Shown here: in pieces, positions 1 to 6,693 of the stretch
How positions within the stretch are numbered: position 1 is the first letter of the stretch
Layout of the letters: every line of letters begins with the position of its first letter
Assembly (NCBI GenBank): GCA_029858035.1
Contig: JAOUFU010000003.1
Location: forward strand, 1-36,838
DNA from: Phycisphaerae bacterium
Lineage (GTDB): Bacteria; Planctomycetota; Phycisphaerae; Sedimentisphaerales; Anaerobacaceae
DNA: 36,838 nt
Direction of reading: 5' to 3'
Program-made: the position numbers and the translations under genes
The notes under the pieces: model-generated
The model's input: only the letters and a program-made list of their open reading frames with translations
What the model was told of the DNA's origin: nothing
Database searches by the model: none

Positions 1-651
1 CAAGAACCATCGGAAAAAGATATCGTCGAACAATCGGCCACCTAATTCAAAGTCTCCCCAGGAATGACGTACCTCCAGGCTGCACAGAAACGCGAAGTCG
101 CACGTTCCTCCTCCAAAGTCCACGACCAAAACGCCTCTTTGAGCCTCGACTGGTGAGAGATCCTTGTGCCAAAGATGGTAAAGCAAAGCCCCGATGGGCT
201 CATCTACAATTTTTATATTCCCGTATCCTGCCGCCTGCGCGATTTGCGAGAGCTTCGCATTGAAGACACGTTCTGATTCGCTGGGTGCTCCAAATATAAC
301 TTCACGTTTGCCTGGATCTATATCTATGTGTTGCCTCTCACATTGGACGATTATGGTCCTTAGAAAATCTTCTGCATTCCTACACGCTTCATCGCTTGTC
401 GAAATGTCAGGTTTAAATTGTGTTCGCAAGCACCACGACGCCCTCTCCTTTACCGGCGTCTCTCCAAACTCGTTCAATGCTGCATCCCCTACCAGAGGTT
501 CTTTATGTCCACGGTAGAGAATCGCGGTAGCAATGCCGTCCCTCCCGACACCGAAATCGACACCCACCGGCGAAGTCTGATCTGCAGGACATTTGCAGTA
601 GTAGGAGTTGGTGGTCCCAAAATCCACCGCGAGGATATGCGTCTTATCCAT
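1..651 (-). CDS. Hsp70-family (DnaK-like) ATPase, N-terminal part, runs off window
   Basis: I translated this on the minus strand from the ATG at 649-651: 217 codons are present with no stop before base 1, so the C-terminus lies outside. The actin/Hsp70 ATPase signatures are visible. The phosphate-1 loop is DFGTTNS (residues 10-16), the phosphate-2 motif is VVDFGGGTCDF (176-186), and GDFELGGRLFDD (199-210) matches the conserved LGG region of Hsp70s. Family knowledge says these are ATP-driven cytoplasmic chaperones or regulators. The sequence after the first loop is less DnaK-like, so this is probably a divergent Hsp70 rather than the housekeeping dnaK. The start lies two bases after the stop of the upstream membrane gene, so the two are co-transcribed and probably work together. 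The substrate-binding half cannot be judged here. Confidence 0.9.
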   Translation of the reverse strand, partial: MDKTHILAVDFGTTNSYYCKCPADQTSPVGVDFGVGRDGIATAILYRGHKEPLVGDAALNEFGETPVKERASWCLRTQFKPDISTSDEACRNAEDFLRTIIVQCERQHIDIDPGKREVIFGAPSESERVFNAKLSQIAQAAGYGNIKIVDEPIGALLYHLWHKDLSPVEAQRGVLVVDFGGGTCDFAFLCSLEVRHSWGDFELGGRLFDDIFFRWFL

Positions 652-653
652 AA

Positions 654-1622
654 TCAGTCCCTGTCTCGAATTTTTCTTACCAAACCGCGTTTCAATACTT
701 TGCCTCCCAAAATCACGGGTTTTCGCTCAACTTTAACCGCGTCACCTTCATTAATATCACCGAAGGCTTCATATTTATCTTTAAGACTGGAAGCCCACAC
801 AAAGCTGTCTTCTCGTTTCTCAACATCAGGAAAAAACTGCGGTTGCCCCTCGAGACCTTCAAAGCCGAAGTTCCTGGCTTCCTGGATTAATTCGTCTGCG
901 GCAGTTGGCAGGTCCTTCTCAGTGGCACTGTGTAGAGCATATATGTACCCAGCCAGCGTACTAAAGGCCGCTTCCTTATCAGTAAAAACCTGGCCAGACT
1001 TTGAAAAACAGTATAACGCAACCAGCAATGGAATCGCCATGTTCAGCCATGAATTAAGACAAGACCTTACCACTTGCTCGTGAGACAATTGGTCAAATGC
1101 AGGCCTTCTTTGAGAGACCTGCAAGAATTTTATAAGAGAACTACTTCTCGATACTCGCCAAACAATTAACACCAAACAAAAGGCCCCCAGAGGACCGCCT
1201 AAGACTATTCCTACGTCTCGCATTCCCAAGGCCAATCGAGTCAAAGGCGTTAGTAGAGCTAATCCGAGAATAGCACCGAGTAAAGCTGCCAAAGCCACGC
1301 TGGCTGCTCTCAATTCCATTAATTGGGCCGGTTTTGGCACAGTCACTTGCGGTACGATTGTATCAAAAGCAAATTTCAACGATTCAACACTCTTATTATC
1401 AAATGAAGGCTGTCCTGTTATTTTCTTCAACATTGCCGGGGTGAGCAATTCCTTCCTCAAAAACAACCTAAGTCTTGTTTCCGCCGCATCCAAATCACCG
1501 GTAGATGGAAACTCACGTGTTGGCAGACTACTAAAGTACTCGGCAGTTGCCTTATCAAGCATTTGCTGTTGCTCAAGGTTTGTTTCACTTAGTGCCTTTG
1601 AAATTGCCTCTTCAAAAAACAT
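654..1622 (-). CDS. Membrane protein with GrpE-like C-terminal tail, upstream of Hsp70
   Basis: The product is 322 residues. An N-terminal soluble helical part (1-100) is followed by hydrophobic stretches near 106-126, 135-156 and 193-207, then a soluble C-terminal part. The last 30 residues (VKVERKPVILGGKVLKR, about 297-312) resemble the GrpE beta-wing, where a glycine turn in a 'GYxLxGRVLRPAxV' context contacts Hsp70. That similarity is by eye and weak. Context supports it: the Hsp70 gene starts two bases after this stop. My inference is a membrane-tethered exchange factor or partner for the adjacent Hsp70. The canonical long GrpE coiled coil is not evident, so it may instead be an unrelated membrane partner. 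Confidence 0.75.
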   Translation of the reverse strand: MFFEEAISKALSETNLEQQQMLDKATAEYFSSLPTREFPSTGDLDAAETRLRLFLRKELLTPAMLKKITGQPSFDNKSVESLKFAFDTIVPQVTVPKPAQLMELRAASVALAALLGAILGLALLTPLTRLALGMRDVGIVLGGPLGAFCLVLIVWRVSRSSSLIKFLQVSQRRPAFDQLSHEQVVRSCLNSWLNMAIPLLVALYCFSKSGQVFTDKEAAFSTLAGYIYALHSATEKDLPTAADELIQEARNFGFEGLEGQPQFFPDVEKREDSFVWASSLKDKYEAFGDINEGDAVKVERKPVILGGKVLKRGLVRKIRDRD

Positions 1623-1724
1623 CGTGACGGAATCTCTCCAGATATTTCGTGCCGAATTATGAATGTCCTGCCCGGTTTCACAAATTAAGATTCTTGGGAA
1701 ATTGTATTCTTCTATCCGAAAAAA

Positions 1725-1940
1725 TCAATAAAACAATAGATTTTTTTCCTTGATTTCGGTGACTCCTTCGGTTCTATATTCAAGGACCGCCAATTCAGCT
1801 ATCGCCCGGATGGATTTGAGTAGAAATGTAGTTGTTTTTGATTTTATCTTAGGTTTTGCGGCCATCCTCCTGCCTATAAAAAAGGCGATAAGGCCTGCAA
1901 TTGCTATAAGGCCAATGGAATATAGAATGTCGTAGAACAT
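1725..1940 (-). CDS. Small membrane protein, possibly a truncated DUF4230-type gene
   Basis: The product is 71 residues. A strong hydrophobic helix (residues 4-23) is followed by a basic segment and then AELAVLEYRTEGVTEIKEKN (51-70). That last part looks like the beginning of the conserved region of DUF4230 proteins, which are usually near 200 residues with an N-terminal membrane helix. Here the frame ends with a stop just after it. A good ribosome site (GGAAAGGA, about 8 bases before the ATG) argues that it is translated. About 100 bases separate it from the next minus-strand gene. It may be a genuine short protein or the 5' stub of a decayed DUF4230 gene. I did not find the missing remainder downstream. 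Confidence 0.55.
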   Translation of the reverse strand: MFYDILYSIGLIAIAGLIAFFIGRRMAAKPKIKSKTTTFLLKSIRAIAELAVLEYRTEGVTEIKEKNLLFY

Positions 1941-2160
1941 TTTATATGTCCTTTCCGTTTTTTGCGGGTCCGATTGGGACCTGTTGAACAGGCATTATCT
2001 GATTATGTTGTGAATACTATGCCCGATTTATACATTTTCGGACTCGGTTTTCGCCTTAGACGATAGTCGAAATAAGGTGTAGAGTCAAAGCAAAAGTCCG
2101 CAGACTGAAAATTGCGAAATTCGAATGCCGGGCGACAAATTATATTCTCCGGTAAAGTTC

Positions 2161-2189
2161 TTGCAATTTTGGGGCCGATTATATACATT
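2161..2189 (+). promoter_or_regulatory. Candidate sigma-70 promoter for the tRNA pair
   Basis: A TTGCAA box (2161-2166) lies 17 bases before TACATT (2184-2189), with an overlapping TATACA at 2182-2187. The tRNA begins at 2202. The rest of the 1941-2201 interval shows nothing else I can support. Confidence 0.4.
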
Positions 2190-2201
2190 GTTGTCAGTTT
2201 C

Positions 2202-2275
2202 GGCGGCGTAGCTCAGCTGGTTAGAGCATGGGATTCATAAGCCCAGGGTCGTTGGTTCGAATCCAACCGCCGCTA
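2202..2275 (+). tRNA. tRNA with CAU anticodon (elongator Met, or Ile2 if lysidine-modified)
   Basis: A full cloverleaf can be drawn. The acceptor strand is GGCGGCG with CGCCGCT at the 3' side (first pair G-U), the D-arm is GCTC/GAGC, the anticodon loop is TTCATAA with CAU at 2236-2238, and the T-arm is GTTGG TTCGAAT CCAAC. The discriminator is A2275 and no CCA is encoded. The first pair is not the C1-A72 mismatch of an initiator. Elongator tRNA-Met and tRNA-Ile2 share this anticodon and cannot be separated safely by eye. Confidence 0.93.
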
Positions 2276-2316
2276 ATTTAGTTTTGAATTTTTAGTTTTT
2301 AATTTTGGGTTTTTTT

Positions 2317-2389
2317 GCCCCCATCGTCTAGTGGCCTAGGATATCAGGTTCTCATCCTGGAGACAGGGGTTCGACTCCCCTTGGGGGTA
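2317..2389 (+). tRNA. tRNA-Glu (CUC)
   Basis: The acceptor strands are GCCCCCA and TGGGGGT with discriminator A. The T-arm is AGGGG TTCGACT CCCCT. The anticodon stem CAGG/CCTG encloses loop TTCTCAT, giving anticodon CUC at 2351-2353. The D-arm has the usual tRNA-Glu form. It lies 41 bases after the CAU tRNA and is probably in the same transcript. No CCA is encoded. Confidence 0.94.
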
Positions 2390-2411
2390 TTTTTTGCCAA
2401 AGGCAAAAAAT
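2389..2411 (+). terminator. Hairpin after the tRNA pair, terminator-like
   Basis: A perfect inverted repeat: A, six T, GCC, loop AAA, GGC, six A, T. It begins on the last base of tRNA-Glu. Its stem is mostly A/T, so it is a weak intrinsic terminator, or a processing structure at the tRNA 3' end. Confidence 0.45.
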
Positions 2412-2548
2412 AGAGCAGTTGAGCATTTGAACAGGTGGAGTATTTGTTTTCCTGCTTGATAAATTCTTTTTGTATCAAAAATCAAAATGCAAATTGCGGT
2501 ATTTTGCTACCTTTAAGAATCAGATCTAATTTCATTTGAGGTTGTGAT

Positions 2549-3919
2549 ATGATATCACTTGTCGCTAATGTTGTTATATTATGCCAGTTGATAGTGTTGG
2601 CGTCGGTTCCGGATCATGTTGTTTTGAAGGGGCGGTTGATGGCGGCGCGGTACGCGGGCAGCAGTGAAGAAGTAGCTATGACGGCGGTCTATTGCTTTGC
2701 GAGTTCGGCAGGCACCGGTAGCCAGGCAATCGGATTTCGTACATGGGAGACACATCCCGTGGGGTGGTATTATCTGCCGGGCGGTGCGGGAAACTATAGC
2801 ATCATCTTTTCTAATCCAGCGGGCTTTATGCGGCCTATTGTTCTGACTAACCAGTTCGTAAAGCCGGGTGACGTCGTGGACCGGAAGCTCTCTCCCGTAT
2901 TTGACTACGGCGATTTCTACGAAGGGGCGTGGGACACGAAGGCGGCCACGGATTACTATCAAACGTTCATAGCGAGGGGGACGAGCATCACACAGGTTGG
3001 CTTTAAGCTGGCGACCGATGGGGTGGACGGGGCCGGGCCGAGGGGGCAGAATATTCTTATATCAATCCACGAAAAAGGCAAGGGGACGCCGGATAAATGG
3101 AAGCAGGTCGGGCCTGCGGCGGTTGTTCTGGACGTGGATTGCGGTGGGCCGAAGAATTATTGGTGGTCGGGGGGCTGGGATTCCGGCCAGATCCCGACGG
3201 AGCCGGGCAAAACATACGCAGTGCATCTGAAGGCGGAGACTAAAGGCGGCAGCTTCCAGGTTTTCTGGAGGGCGGATGAGGATAAGATGTCGGATTGTTA
3301 CCGTATAGGTCAAGACGGAAAGGCCGGCTGGCAGGGACATAAGATGTGTATGGCGGTCGGCTCGGATTGCGATGGTTTGTTGATACCCTATAACAAGCGG
3401 GTACAGAAAAAGTTTGTTGAGTTCGCCGGTTTTGACAAATCGTGGTCACAGACGTATGTGGCGCAGGGCAGGGGGCTGGCGTCGGTTATTTTGTATGCGG
3501 CGACGTCGGGCGTGCAGCCTTCGATTATGAAGCAGCGAGTGAGAGTGAGCGTGCGGCAGGGCGGGCCGGGCGGTGAGATTGTAGGCACGGAAAAGATAGC
3601 GATAGGCAATGGCAATTATACAGGCGACGCATCGTGGGGTGTATTCGGTGTTTCTTTCGCGCCGGGCGAGGTGCCGCTTGAACCGGGCAAGACGTATGCC
3701 GTCGAGTTTGAATCGATTGAAAATTACGATACACTGCACGGATTCGTAAATATCAAGGGCATGGTCAGCGATGATAAGCCGGGCTTCAATCCGTATAGAA
3801 AGGTCCCGCCCGACGACTACAAGCGCGGAACCGCCTACCGAAAATGCACCGACAAACAGCCCTTCGACCTCGATATGCAGATTGTCGAATACCGATCCGA
3901 GCCCCGAAATTCTAGGTAA
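2549..3919 (+). CDS. Predicted secreted multi-domain beta-sandwich protein, function unknown
   Basis: The product is 456 residues. The start is supported by GAGGT about 8 bases before the ATG. Residues 1-20 are hydrophobic and may act as an export signal, though no clear cleavage site is seen. Residues 24-115 resemble a transthyretin/carboxypeptidase-regulatory-like fold: YYLPGGAGNYSIIFSNP followed by a strand-rich stretch ending in VDRKLSP. Two similar modules follow, each ending in PGKTYAV (near 219 and 380): PTEPGKTYAVHLKAE and PLEPGKTYAVEFES. This suggests a duplicated jelly-roll or carbohydrate-binding-like domain. No catalytic motif was recognised. The gene lies between the tRNA pair and a lipoprotein gene. 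It is probably a cell-envelope or extracellular protein of a planctomycete-specific family. Confidence 0.8.
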   Translation: MISLVANVVILCQLIVLASVPDHVVLKGRLMAARYAGSSEEVAMTAVYCFASSAGTGSQAIGFRTWETHPVGWYYLPGGAGNYSIIFSNPAGFMRPIVLTNQFVKPGDVVDRKLSPVFDYGDFYEGAWDTKAATDYYQTFIARGTSITQVGFKLATDGVDGAGPRGQNILISIHEKGKGTPDKWKQVGPAAVVLDVDCGGPKNYWWSGGWDSGQIPTEPGKTYAVHLKAETKGGSFQVFWRADEDKMSDCYRIGQDGKAGWQGHKMCMAVGSDCDGLLIPYNKRVQKKFVEFAGFDKSWSQTYVAQGRGLASVILYAATSGVQPSIMKQRVRVSVRQGGPGGEIVGTEKIAIGNGNYTGDASWGVFGVSFAPGEVPLEPGKTYAVEFESIENYDTLHGFVNIKGMVSDDKPGFNPYRKVPPDDYKRGTAYRKCTDKQPFDLDMQIVEYRSEPRNSR

Positions 3920-4037
3920 ATCGGCAGGGAAACTTGCGTTTTCGGAGGAAGCTGCTATGGTGGAATATCAGGGATGGCCGAAGGAGGCCAGTTCAGTAGC
4001 AGATGTGGAATTTGAAATGAGTGAAAGGAGTGCTTCA

Positions 4038-4385
4038 ATGAGAAATGTTCTTGGACTGTCAGCGGTTCTGTTGGTTTGCGTGGCGTTAAGCTCGTGCAGC
4101 GGTAATCGGCCGGAGAAGGCCTTTATGGGTATGTGGAAAGGTACGTATGAGGGAGAGACGATCGAGCTTTCGCTCATGGAGAAGGATATATCTATCGCGA
4201 AGACTGGCGATGAAACATTTGCGGGGACGTGGACCATTGACCCCGAAGGAAACGCAGTGATAACCTTTGAGGGTGAGGACGGGAGAATCATCGCAACGCT
4301 CTTGAACGACGGGAAGATCATAGCCCGAAAAGAGGGCGAGTCGTCGGCGGTAGTGTTCGAAAAGAGCGACTCGAACCGCTTATGA
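4038..4385 (+). CDS. Small predicted lipoprotein
   Basis: The product is 115 residues. I chose the ATG at 4038 because GAAAGGAG precedes it and because it begins a lipoprotein signal: MRN, a hydrophobic stretch, then lipobox LSSC-S with Cys near residue 21. A longer frame open to 3771 overlaps the previous gene and adds nothing protein-like. The mature part is a short beta-rich domain (MWKGTYEGETIELSLMEKD, then TFAGTWTIDPEGNAVITF), reminiscent of lipocalin/META-like small barrels that score 'total weight of evidence', but I cannot assign a family. The broken tadA copy begins four bases after its stop, so the two were once probably in one operon. Confidence 0.8.
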   Translation: MRNVLGLSAVLLVCVALSSCSGNRPEKAFMGMWKGTYEGETIELSLMEKDISIAKTGDETFAGTWTIDPEGNAVITFEGEDGRIIATLLNDGKIIARKEGESSAVVFEKSDSNRL

Positions 4386-4389
4386 GCCT

Positions 4390-4480
4390 ATGGGCATGAT
4401 TGACAACAAACAGGATGAACGGTACATGCAAATGGCCATCGAGCAGGCGCGGATTGCCGAGAAAAACGGTGATGTCCCTG
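4390..4480 (+). pseudogene. 5' fragment of tadA (about 30 codons), interrupted by the HepT/MntA module
   Basis: Read from the ATG at 4390 or 4396, the peptide contains [15 protein letters not shown], nearly identical to residues 15-29 of the intact TadA encoded at 5291. At DNA level 4435-4479 matches 5333-5377 with 4 mismatches in 45 bases. Further 5' the copies are diverged but still align (ERYMQM against ENFMRL). Similarity stops at about 4480, and the stop codon of the minus-strand hepT lies at 4482-4484. The frame then runs to 4578 as non-homologous sequence. The deaminase active site is entirely missing, so this is a dead fragment. It probably marks the site where the toxin-antitoxin segment joined the chromosome. 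Confidence 0.88.
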
Positions 4481-4481
4481 T

Positions 4482-4823
4482 CTATTTTTCTGCGAGCAGG
4501 TCTTGTACCTGTTTTTGCAGGTTTGGCAGGTCTTGTTGGATAACGTCCCAAACTACGGTGTTATCAACGATGTCATAGCCATGAATAAGAATGTTTCGAA
4601 ATGAGATAATCCGCTGAGAGCGACTTATTTTCGACACCGTATCCGGGTCGATTCTGGACAACCTGTTAAGAGCCTCGCCTATAATTTCAAATTGTCGCTC
4701 CACGGCAAAGCATAGCATCTTGTTATCTACATAATCATCAAAAGTTGCACCGGCGGTAAAATCAAGGATATGAGCGCCGGCCAGCCGGATGTCCTCCAAA
4801 ATCTTTTTTGATTCAAGCTGCAT
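4482..4823 (-). CDS. hepT: HepT-like HEPN ribonuclease toxin (DUF86)
   Basis: The product is 113 residues, the usual HepT length. It carries the HEPN RNase motif R-x4-H as RNILIH (Arg76, His81), followed by Gly-Tyr83, giving the RX4HXY arrangement typical of HepT toxins. Characterised family members cut RNA as dimers and are silenced when the partner MntA adds AMP to that Tyr. Residues such as [13 protein letters not shown] (43-55) are also typical of the family. The start codon lies inside the 3' end of mntA (11-base overlap), so translation is coupled. The stop sits two bases from the broken tadA fragment. Activity of this copy is inferred from intact motifs. Confidence 0.92.
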   Translation of the reverse strand: MQLESKKILEDIRLAGAHILDFTAGATFDDYVDNKMLCFAVERQFEIIGEALNRLSRIDPDTVSKISRSQRIISFRNILIHGYDIVDNTVVWDVIQQDLPNLQKQVQDLLAEK

Positions 4824-5121
4824 AGAGAACTTTCCTGTTTTGATTTATTTTTTGCAGAAAATACGGATTTCTAATCGCCTTTGTCATTACCAAATCCACG
4901 TTTCTGCCGAGCAGATTCTTCAGGGACTCCAGCAGGCCAAAATAAGTATCTGCGTGTCGTCCCTGTTTTAACGGCTTAAACTCCACCAGAAGGTCTATAT
5001 CGCTTGATACTTGAGCAAAGTTTTCACTCAAAGCGGAACCGAAAATTTCGAGCCTGCTAACATTAAACTGTGAGCAGATTAGTTGTATTTCTGAAAGATG
5101 TTTTTCAATAAGTTCAAGCAT
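4813..5121 (-). CDS. mntA: MntA-like minimal nucleotidyltransferase antitoxin
   Basis: The product is 102 residues. It shows the nucleotidyltransferase core: GS (28-29), then SDIDLLVEF (40-48) with Asp41 and Asp43, and a third acidic residue Asp76 in GRNVDLVM. The spacing between GS and the first Asp is 11 residues, one longer than the common GSX10DXD. In characterised pairs this enzyme transfers AMP from ATP to the Tyr of the HepT RX4HXY motif and so neutralises the toxin. The gene comes first in the pair and overlaps hepT by 11 bases. Its 5' end faces the intact tadA across about 170 bases that must hold divergent promoters. Confidence 0.92.
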   Translation of the reverse strand: MLELIEKHLSEIQLICSQFNVSRLEIFGSALSENFAQVSSDIDLLVEFKPLKQGRHADTYFGLLESLKNLLGRNVDLVMTKAIRNPYFLQKINQNRKVLYAA

Positions 5122-5225
5122 AAGGCTGCTATCTTCTTACAAGGAATAATACATACGTTATTCGGCTATCCGCCATTGTCAAGTAAATGTATTATACCAG
5201 AGTATTAGAAAAAGCGGCAATTAAT

Positions 5226-5254
5226 TTTACATCCCGGAGCCTTTAGGTTAATAT
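5226..5254 (+). promoter_or_regulatory. Candidate promoter of intact tadA
   Basis: TTTACA (5226-5231), a 17-base spacer, then TAATAT (5249-5254). The expected transcript start is near 5261, 30 bases before the tadA ATG. This gives tadA its own promoter, independent of the lipoprotein operon upstream of the toxin-antitoxin pair. Confidence 0.5.
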
Positions 5255-5290
5255 CCCCTGCAGAAAGGGTTTTCAAGGCAAGGATAATAA

Positions 5291-5767
5291 ATGATAAATA
5301 TAACCAAAGAAGATGAAAACTTTATGCGACTCGCCATTGAGCAGGCGCGGATTGCCGAGGAAAACGGTGATGTTCCCATTGGCGCGGTCATAGTTGGCGA
5401 AAACCGGATAATCGGCAAGGCATATAATCAGAGAGAGCAGTTACAGGACCCGACGGCGCACGCAGAGATAATCGCGCTGACACAGGCGGCGGCAGCACTG
5501 GAGAACTGGCATTTAAACGGCTGTACGATATATGTCACGTTGGAGCCTTGTCCTATGTGTGCCGGCGCATTGGTGCTGGCCAGAATTGATAGATTAGTAT
5601 ACGGCTGTGATGACCCGAAAGCGGGGGCCTGTAAATCGCTTTACAATATTGTCCAGGATGAGCGACTTAACCATCGCCTGGAAGTTACTTCCGGGGTTTT
5701 GGTTGAGCAGTGCAGCAAACTGCTGAGAGATTTCTTCTCGCAGAGACGAGTAAAAAATGCTCAATGA
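5291..5767 (+). CDS. tadA: tRNA adenosine(34) deaminase
   Basis: The product is 158 residues, normal for TadA. The zinc and catalytic site is complete: HAE (His57, Glu59) and PCPMC (Cys87, Cys90), with the family sequence [12 protein letters not shown] downstream. The enzyme converts A34 to inosine in tRNA-Arg(ACG). It is normally essential, and this appears to be the only complete copy in the window. AAGGATAATAA just before the ATG serves as a weak ribosome site. The 3' end is three bases from the convergent methyltransferase gene. Its first 30 codons are partly duplicated at 4390-4480 on the other side of the HepT/MntA pair. Confidence 0.96.
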   Translation: MINITKEDENFMRLAIEQARIAEENGDVPIGAVIVGENRIIGKAYNQREQLQDPTAHAEIIALTQAAAALENWHLNGCTIYVTLEPCPMCAGALVLARIDRLVYGCDDPKAGACKSLYNIVQDERLNHRLEVTSGVLVEQCSKLLRDFFSQRRVKNAQ

Positions 5768-5770
5768 GAG

Positions 5771-6301
5771 TCACGTTTTCTTTCGTGCAGGGAGAGGCAC
5801 AAGACTCGAAACAGTCTTGCGATATTGCTCGTAAGCATCGCCAAAATCTTTCAGCAGGCGTTTTTCTTCAATACACCTGAGATAGAGATATGCTCCACCA
5901 GACAGTATGGCCACCAGTGCTACGCAAATCGCCGAATTGAAGAACAGGGCCAGGGCAAGATAGAACGAAAGTGCTCCGAAGGCCATGGGATTTCGCGTAT
6001 AGCGATAAGGTCCGCTTGTCACCAGATGCTTTGTGCGGGGGCTGACAGCTACGCCGAATCCATCGGCGGGACCTCCTTTGCCAATAAAGAACAGGTAAAT
6101 ATTGGACCATAACATGAATGTGATTCCCACGACCCCGATCAGCAATGAAAGTGCTATGCGCAGTTGTGAATGTGCAAGGCCCCAAATCGGCCTATTGAGT
6201 TTTGTGGAGATGATGTATAATACAAATGGTATTCCAAGACAGAATATACTGATGCCACCAAGATATCCAGTAATATGTCTTATAACATCACGCGGTTCCA
6301 T
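5771..6301 (-). CDS. ICMT/PEMT-like membrane methyltransferase
   Basis: The product is 176 residues from the ATG at 6299-6301, preferred because GGAGA lies 8 bases before it and because hydrophobic helices begin soon after. The frame is open upstream to an ATG at 6427, but those 42 residues look unlike the family. Several membrane helices are visible. The C-terminal half carries TSGPYRYTRNPMAFG and later a Glu-rich stretch with FGDAYEQYRKTV, the SAM-binding signature of isoprenylcysteine/phospholipid methyltransferase-like proteins. The bacterial members act on varied small or lipid substrates, so the substrate cannot be named. It is convergent with tadA. Confidence 0.87.
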   Translation of the reverse strand: MEPRDVIRHITGYLGGISIFCLGIPFVLYIISTKLNRPIWGLAHSQLRIALSLLIGVVGITFMLWSNIYLFFIGKGGPADGFGVAVSPRTKHLVTSGPYRYTRNPMAFGALSFYLALALFFNSAICVALVAILSGGAYLYLRCIEEKRLLKDFGDAYEQYRKTVSSLVPLPARKKT

Positions 6302-6453
6302 ATAGTGGTTCTCCAATGCAACGTTCAAGCTCACCCAAATTTCTTTCTGTAACTCAAGGCCAATATCAATACACCGAAGGCTGTTTTGGGTGGTCCTTGT
6401 TAAGCGACGAATAGAGAACAAAAACAATCAATAAAATTTTAGTTGCTTTGCTG

Positions 6454-6690
6454 TTACTCTACCTTGACTTTTTGTGGTTTTCTCCTGCCTTTGGTTTTTT
6501 CTTTGGTCTCTATGTCCTTGATCTTCGCATCGAGTATAGCGCGCACGGCCAACAGCTTCTCTTTGCGTGCGGCCCTCAGATGCTTTCTGGCCTCTTCAGG
6601 AACGAAGTCAAGCAGAAGCTCCAGGAAATGTTTCTCGACCTCGAACAGAGAGCTGACCAGTTTAACGACCTCTTCTTGCTTCTTTGCCAT
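6454..6690 (-). CDS. Small charged helical protein coupled to the ArsA-like ATPase
   Basis: The product is 78 residues, mostly Lys/Glu/Leu and predicted all-helical, with a basic tail (KGRRKPQKVKVE). No family was recognised. The ATG at 6690 lies three bases beyond the stop of the ArsA-like gene, and its ribosome site AAAGGAG sits inside that gene's last codons. Translation is therefore coupled and a functional link is likely. It could be a small adaptor or regulator of the ATPase. Function unknown. Confidence 0.7.
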   Translation of the reverse strand: MAKKQEEVVKLVSSLFEVEKHFLELLLDFVPEEARKHLRAARKEKLLAVRAILDAKIKDIETKEKTKGRRKPQKVKVE

Positions 6691-6693
6691 AAT

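Noticed and set aside
418-1083. 221-codon plus-strand open frame
   Set aside because: It is antisense to the Hsp70 and GrpE-like genes, which carry clear motifs. Its own translation has no recognisable features.
2003-2188. 61-codon minus-strand frame before the tRNA pair
   Set aside because: No ribosome site and no protein-like pattern, and it overlaps the candidate tRNA promoter.
2202-2389. First pair G-U in both neighbouring tRNAs as a sign of decay
   Set aside because: All other stems and loops are intact, and a G1-U72 pair is tolerated in functional tRNAs.
4390-5290. Insertion sequence or integron as the carrier of the toxin-antitoxin pair
   Set aside because: No transposase, terminal inverted repeat, integrase or attC-like site could be found. 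Only the tadA partial duplication marks the boundary.
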